A stretch of 64,000 nucleotides of DNA from contig JAEILZ010000009.1 of the NCBI GenBank assembly GCA_018873225.1, positions 1,045,501 through 1,109,500 on the forward strand. The letters are read 5' to 3'. Positions 58,842-64,000 of this stretch are shown one piece after another. The translations under genes and the position numbers were made by a program. The stretch comes from [Phialemoniopsis] sp. UDSM-2020 (lineage: Eukaryota; Ascomycota; Sordariomycetes; Thyridiales; Thyridiaceae). The notes beneath the pieces are model-generated. The model searched no databases and was not told the DNA's origin. It worked only from the letters and a program-made list of their open reading frames with translations. How positions within the stretch are numbered: the stretch's first letter is position 1; every line of letters starts with the position of its first letter.

Positions 58842-60584
58842 TTACTGCTCAAGGAACTCGCCGCCCAACCACCGGTTGAAGAAGTCGAGCGAGTTCTCGG
58901 GCTGGTCATAGGGGACCATGTGGCCGGCATCGTAGATGCGCATAAAGGTGAAGTTGCCGCTGGCCTTGACCTTGCCGTACTCCTTCCTCTTCTTGTCGCC
59001 GCTGGCGGCAGAGGAGCCAGAGGCAAGGAGCAGATCCTTGACCTCGGCGTCGTTGAAGGCCTTCTTGCCCTTCCACTCCAGAGCCTCGGTCCAGGCCTGG
59101 TTGCCGAGCCAGTTGCAGATGTAGTCGGCGTCACCGGCGTAGATGAGGACGGGGATCTGCTCGAGCAGCTTGGGGACGAGGCGGTGGAAGGGCTGCATCC
59201 AGTCGCCCTGGAACAGGAAGTTGCGGTTGATGTCAAAGTTGCACGAGTCGTAAGAGTCGACCTCGGCCCCAAGAGCGTCCATGATGTCCTTGCGGTTCAG
59301 GTACTTGGAGATGTAGCCGAGTTGAGGATAGCAGAGGTTGCTGTTGTCCTTGCAAGGGCCGCGGATATCGTAGACGTTCATGCCAGTGCGCTGGTAGGGG
59401 CCGATAAGAGCGTTATTGCAGTAGATGGAGGCAGGGACGCAGGACCAGACGCTTCCAGACTCGTAGCAGTTGTTGATCATGGACTGGCAGCGAGGCAGAG
59501 CGTTGTCCATAGACTGGCACTCGGACTCGTCGAGGACGGCAGGCCAGCCGCCATCGCCGCAGGCCATGGGGCGGTAGTACTCGTACTGAGTGTAGCCGTC
59601 AGTCAGACCGTTGCCGATAAGGACGGACTGGAGGTTGATGTTGCGGTTCTTGTGCGACAGAATCTCCGAAGCGAAGACGGGAATGTAGTGGCCGGCATAC
59701 GACTCGCCAGCAATGTGGAAGTCCTGCTTGGCGTACTCGGGGAACTGGGTGAAGAAGAGGGTCAGGAGAGCGTAGACGTCCTTGCCAGCGGCAACGGTGT
59801 TGCTGACGGAGGAGCCAGAGTACGAGTAGCCGACGTTGACGGGCTGGTCGAGGAAGATGACGGAAGCGTTGCTGTTCCACGCGAAGGGGTTGAAGTCGAG
59901 CTTCTCCTTCTCGTTGACCCACGAGGGACCAAGCTCGAAGAAAAGACCGGTCAGAGACGAGCAGCCGGGGCCGCCGTTCAGCCAAAGAACCACGGGGTCG
60001 TTCTTGGGGTCGTTTCGCGACTCAAAGAACCCTGTTAAGATAAGAGTCAGCATACTTTGTCATTGGTAACTACATATCTGCAAAGAATAAGGCTTACAGT
60101 AGAAGAGATGCTTGTCCTCGGCCTCGTCATCAAGATAACCGCTGTACTGCTTGACCTTGTCGACGCCGAGCTTGGACGGGTCGACGGCCTTGGCGCGCAG
60201 GTTGTAGTTGTCGAGCTTGCCGCCGACCTTGCGGTGAGACTCGCCGTCCTCGCCCTGAACCCACATCTTCTGAACATCGGCGCCCTTGACGACATGGTCC
60301 CAGTGGGAGTCGGGGCGGCGAGTGTGCTTCTTAGGGCTGCTGAAGAAGGTGGTCTTGTCGCCGGCATCGGGGACCAGGAGCTTGACCTCATCCCAGAGGG
60401 CCTTGGCCTCGGAGGTCATGCCCTTCATAGCCTCCTCGAGAGACTTGAGGGCTTCATTGCCGCTGAGCTTGTCGGCAATGGGCTTGAGGGCCTCGAAGCT
60501 GTCCGACAGAACGTGCTGGGCGGGTTGATGGTTGAAGAGGGCGGTGGCGCTTCCCGCGAGGAGCGCTGATGTTGCGATCCTCAT
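58842..60584 (-). CDS. Vacuolar carboxypeptidase Y precursor
   Basis: Serine carboxypeptidase (S10) that removes C-terminal residues in the vacuole. Exons 60584-60098 and 60031-58842 give 558 aa; the intron is 66 bp and its removal yields [13 protein letters not shown]. The protein starts with a signal peptide ([17 protein letters not shown]), followed by a propeptide of about 110 aa and the mature enzyme. The catalytic triad is visible: Ser273 in GESYAGHY, Asp465 in [10 protein letters not shown] and His533 in DAGHMVP. The oxyanion-hole block [10 protein letters not shown] is intact, and paired cysteines agree with the family. High GC at third codon positions produces long antisense open frames, which are not genes. 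The start Met is fixed by the signal peptide. Confidence 0.96.
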
Positions 60585-61864
60585 GATGAACCGAAATATG
60601 TTGGGAAAGGGAGGGATACGATGGTTCAGAAGCTAGAGCAGCAGAAGAACAACACCGTCAAGATGCTGTTATGATGTTGATGGGAAAGGGAAGCTTGGAG
60701 AGGAACTGCACAGCAGATGGGAGGATGAAACATGGGGAAGCGGGTTGACGGGAAGAGGAGGAGGGCGAGGCGTGCATGTGTTGCGCGGACCGAGCACCAC
60801 CAGCCAGGCACGGGACCCATCAAGGTGCGATTGCGGGTGCGGGTACCTAGCGAGTACCACTGTTCGATAAACAGGTGGCGCAGGTCCAGGTGCATCCTCC
60901 TTCTCCAACCCCTGCAGGTCCATCCTCTCCAGCGCGTTCCCCTCGCTAAAAGGCACAGGAAATCGCCTGGACGGGGGCCACTAATCATAGACCTGCCTAA
61001 TATGCACGCGCTATCTTGGTTTACGACTCTGCTAGCTCTTATCAACAGCGGTACTCGTCAAGTACACACAGCCTACATCGCAAGACGTCATCGTCCCAGC
61101 AGCACATTGTTTTGATAGCAGCCGCCCTCGGAGCTCTGCGAGCACGCTTGGTCACGCAAATGATATCGCTACTGTCTCTCATCATCTAAAGCAGATGCAC
61201 TTTTGTCAGGAGAATTAAAATCACTATGGGAAAGACGCCGGGCGGGATGGCTAGTTGCTTTTGTTAGGACTTCGCGTCGGCGAGTAAGTCGTAGCTACTG
61301 ACTCCGGAGCAGGTACGGAGGTGATGAGTGAGTTATCGGCCAACGAGTGAGTGGGTCGATGAGTTGCACCTCCAACGCAGGCACCGTGGCACCATCACAG
61401 CGAAATAGTCATGGGATCGGCTGAGTCACGCTGGCACCAGCATCGCTAGCTAGGTCAATCTCCACTTCAACAGAGTCACCGCCGACCGCAGCTGGCGGCA
61501 GCTGCCTTCCCTACCTAGGTACTTTAGATAAGCGCTGGAGAACTGCCAAGTCCAGTCTTCAGTCTCTTCTGGCTGATGAAAAAAAATCGGTGCATATCGC
61601 GGGGCAGTGAATGGCTAAGGCGGGGCGGATTGTACAGGACGCTGTCTATATGCCATGTCATGCCCGTAATAAACATTAGAACGTCATAACTTCTCAATAT
61701 CTTAAAGCTTCTTTGTGAATACATCGTACCACGAGCGGGCGCAGACTGTTCTTAGAGATTCCCTGCTCCGAACTACGAGTCTACTCTGCCCGTGCCCAGA
61801 ACACACGAACCACTTACACGGAAATACACCCGGCAGCAGTGCGTGCTCGCCCACCGCCGCAACC
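60585..61864. promoter_or_regulatory. Divergent promoter, carboxypeptidase Y / SDO1
   Basis: A 1.28-kb spacer between two outward-facing genes. No individual elements were assigned. In the frame of SDO1 the leader is open from 61715, but the start context and homology favour the ATG at 61865. Confidence 0.5.
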
Positions 61865-62815
61865 ATGGTCATCAACCAGCCCTCCAACCAGATCAAGCTC
61901 ACAAACGTCGCCCTCGTGCGCCTCAAGAAGGGCAAGAAGCGCTTCGAGATCGCCTGCTACAAGAACAAGGTCCTCGAGTGGCGCTCGGGCATCGAGACCA
62001 ACCTCGACAACGTCCTGCAGATCCCGAGCGTCTTCCTCAACGTCTCCAAGGGCCAGACCGCCCCCTCGGCCGAGCTCGCCAAGGCCTTTGGCAAGGACGC
62101 CAAAGTCGACGACATCATCCTCGAGATCCTCAACAAGGGCGAGCAGCAGGTCGGCGAGAAGGAGCGCGCCGCCCAGACCGAGCGCGTCCACGCCGAGGTC
62201 CTGAGCATCGTCGCCAGCAAGCTCGTCGACCCCCGCACCAAGCGCGTCTACACCACCGGCATGATCGACAAGGCCCTCGACATGCTGAGCTCCCAGGCCC
62301 ACCAGCAGCAGCAGCAAAACGCAGCCGAGAGCAAGAGCGCCGCCGGAAGCGGGGCCGGCACCCCGGCCACTGGCGAGGCCGGCGAGGCTAAGCCCCGGCC
62401 GGCGCACAAGGCCATGTGGACGGGCGTGACGAGCACCAAGAGCGCAAAGTCACAGGCCCTCGACGCCATGAGGGCGCTCATCGCACACCAGCCCATCCCC
62501 GTCGCCAGGGCCCGCATGAGACTGCGCGTCACATGCTCGACCAACGTACTCAAGCAGACGGTCAAGGCTCCCAAGGGTCAAGATCCCAAGGCGGCCGACG
62601 GAGAGGAGCAAAAGGCGGCGCCGGGGACGGTCAAAGACAAGATCCTCAGCTACGTCGAGCAGGTCGAGAGCCAGGATGTCATTGGTTCAGAGTGGGAGGT
62701 GACGGGTTTCGTAGAGCCTGGTGCTTTCAAGGGCCTCTCTGACTTTATTGGCAACGAAACCAAGGGGCAAGGGAGAGTCGAGGTCCTGGATATGGCTGTC
62801 ACCCACGAGGACTAA
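61865..62815 (+). CDS. SDO1: Ribosome maturation protein SDO1 (SBDS family)
   Basis: Needed for release of the anti-association factor Tif6/eIF6 from new 60S subunits, together with the GTPase Efl1. Intronless, 316 aa. The N-terminal FYSH domain shows NQIKLTNVALVRLKKGKKRFEIACYKNK in pieces, then WRSGIETNLDNVLQI and VFLNVSKGQ. The middle domain has VGEKERAAQTER and ASKLVDPRTKRVYTTGMIDKAL. The C-terminal domain contains ALDAMRALIAHQPIPVARARMRLRV. Yeast SDO1 has about 250 aa; the excess is a Gln/Ala/Gly-rich insertion around residues 146-185 and a second, Lys/Ala-rich one near residues 232-255. The ATG follows a CAACC context, and its product matches the family start MVINQP. Confidence 0.96.
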   Translation: MVINQPSNQIKLTNVALVRLKKGKKRFEIACYKNKVLEWRSGIETNLDNVLQIPSVFLNVSKGQTAPSAELAKAFGKDAKVDDIILEILNKGEQQVGEKERAAQTERVHAEVLSIVASKLVDPRTKRVYTTGMIDKALDMLSSQAHQQQQQNAAESKSAAGSGAGTPATGEAGEAKPRPAHKAMWTGVTSTKSAKSQALDAMRALIAHQPIPVARARMRLRVTCSTNVLKQTVKAPKGQDPKAADGEEQKAAPGTVKDKILSYVEQVESQDVIGSEWEVTGFVEPGAFKGLSDFIGNETKGQGRVEVLDMAVTHED

Positions 62816-63255
62816 AAAGCAAGAACCGACTTCATGGCTCGTTACGACTATCATGCATGTATCTTGTCCTTCACATCATTAGCATGGCTCGGCGTTTGGA
62901 AGCATTACTCAAGTTGCGCAGTAGAAAAAGTCTTTGCTTAATTCAACATAGAATATTTTCCCCAAAACAGTACATTATTTAGATACTGTGTCATTGCTGT
63001 GGGCATGGCTGTCCCACATCTCGCATATCGTGAGACAACATCATCATCACGTAGAAGAATTAAGATGTCATTTTCGTCAATTGTGAGAATTTTTCTTTTT
63101 ATGCCTTGAGTCTACTCATGACCGTGAGCCACTCATTCCATGCAAAGCCATTTAAAGATGAAAACAGCCGTATCACGCCCGACCTTCCACGATGATAATA
63201 ACACCAAAGCCAGCGAAGACCCAGCCGTCCAATCCACCTCTCCCGCGTTCGTTCT
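62816..63255. other. Convergent spacer, SDO1 / RPS18
   Basis: Contains the two 3' ends; AT-rich from about 62930 to 63110. No other feature seen. Confidence 0.6.
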
Positions 63256-63907
63256 TTAACCACCCTTCTTCTTGGAGACACCGACAGTCCGGCCGCGGCG
63301 GCCGGTAGTCTTGGTGTGCTGACCACGGACACGGAGGCCCCAGTAGTGACGGAGACCACGGTGAGCGCGGATCTTCTTGAGGCGCTCGAGGTCGTCACGG
63401 AGCTTGGAGTCGACACCGTTGGCCAGGATGTGGCTGTCCTTGCCGTCGACAATGTCGCGCTGTCGGTTGAGGAACCACGTCGGGATCTTGTACTGGGTAG
63501 GGTTTTGGAGGATGGTGACGATACGCTCCAGCTCTTCGGAGGTGAGCTCACCGGCGCTGTGAGAAGAGCGAGTTAGTCCAAGCTGTCCCATGTCTCGTTC
63601 CTGTGATTTTCTTCTCCTGATCCTTCCTCTTCAGAGCTCCCCCAGAATATCGTCCACCAGACAGCCACAACCAGGCCTGCTCGATCCCACCATTCATGAT
63701 CCAGGATATTGTATTGGGGAAAGGAGTGATTGCATACCGCTTGTTCAGGTCGACATCGGCCTTCTTGCAGACGAGGTTGGAGTAACGGCGACCGACACCC
63801 TTGATCTTGGTGAGAGCGTAGACGACCTTCTCCTTGCCGGACACGTTGGTGTTGAGCAGACGGAGAATGAACTGGAAGTTCGACTTCTCCCCTGATACGA
63901 GCGACAT
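63256..63907 (-). CDS. RPS18: 40S ribosomal protein S18
   Basis: Small-subunit protein uS13 at the head of the 40S subunit, contacting the P-site tRNA and the 60S bridge. Exons 63907-63738 and 63556-63256 give 156 aa, the usual length. The 181-bp intron interrupts the Arg codon of DLNKR|AGELT. The sequence is nearly invariant: [53 protein letters not shown] and the C-terminal [23 protein letters not shown]. The Met at 63907 is the conserved start (MSLVSGEK). Only 93 bp of its upstream region fall inside the window. Confidence 0.97.
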
Positions 63908-64000
63908 GTTGGGCAACCTTTTCCGATGGACGGTGTTGGTGTTGCCTGCGATGTCAACTTTGACAGGAAGTTCGAGGTTCAGAGGGGATTGAAATTTTGC

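Noticed and set aside
58920..60038. 372-codon open frame opposite carboxypeptidase Y
   Set aside because: Antisense shadow of a GC-rich coding region; Val/Leu/Asp-rich composition without a family signature.
61814..62407. Open frame opposite SDO1, and a second frame on the same strand at 61792-62391
   Set aside because: Both arise from high third-position GC of SDO1.
1..64000. CRISPR array, prophage or bacterial operon
   Set aside because: The sequence is eukaryotic with spliceosomal introns; no direct-repeat array was seen.

Overview
The window looks like nuclear DNA of a filamentous ascomycete (Pezizomycotina, most likely Sordariomycetes). Most genes carry one to seven short introns of about 50-110 bp with GTRNGY donors, CTRAC branch sites and CAG/TAG acceptors. 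The protein set is typical of such fungi, and gene-dense blocks alternate with gene-poor stretches of 1.5-6 kb. I assign no genus. All exon joins below were made by hand from splice signals and reading-frame continuity.

Layout. 0-11 kb: a glutathione S-transferase (-), COPI delta subunit (-), an acidic protein of unknown function (+) and a NIPA-type magnesium transporter (+). 12-19 kb: ribosomal protein S3 (-), a tRNA-Gly with two interruptions (+), a myotubularin phosphoinositide phosphatase (+) and an eEF1A lysine methyltransferase (+). 19.8-26.2 kb: the PP2A scaffold subunit (-) and a Q/P-rich protein of unknown function (-). 26.2-31 kb: a gene-poor stretch with one well-supported small secreted protein (+) and one doubtful one. 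30.9-32.9 kb: a complex I NDUFS6-type subunit and a zinc-knuckle protein, divergently arranged. 33-38 kb: no recognisable gene. 38.3-48.8 kb: an insulin-degrading-enzyme/Ste23 peptidase (+) and a UBP12/USP15-type deubiquitinase (+). 49-55 kb: no recognisable gene, ending in a long pyrimidine-rich leader. 55-64 kb: a high-affinity cAMP phosphodiesterase (+), carboxypeptidase Y (-), ribosome maturation factor SDO1 (+) and ribosomal protein S18 (-).

The genes are mostly housekeeping and do not form an obvious pathway or secondary-metabolite cluster. Themes that recur are translation (S3, S18, SDO1, eEF1A methylation, tRNA-Gly), membrane traffic and vacuolar or endosomal function (delta-COP, myotubularin, carboxypeptidase Y) and signalling (PP2A scaffold, cAMP phosphodiesterase).

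The most unusual element is the tRNA-Gly(UCC) gene. Besides an ordinary 11-nt anticodon-loop intron it has a 53-bp insertion in the D-loop that carries a complete set of spliceosomal intron signals; removing it restores a textbook cloverleaf. A second theme is that several genes ending in TAG are followed in the same frame by long or coding-like open stretches (S3, myotubularin, the deubiquitinase, the PP2A scaffold), which suggests readthrough or alternative splicing at the stop. None of this was checked against databases or transcripts.
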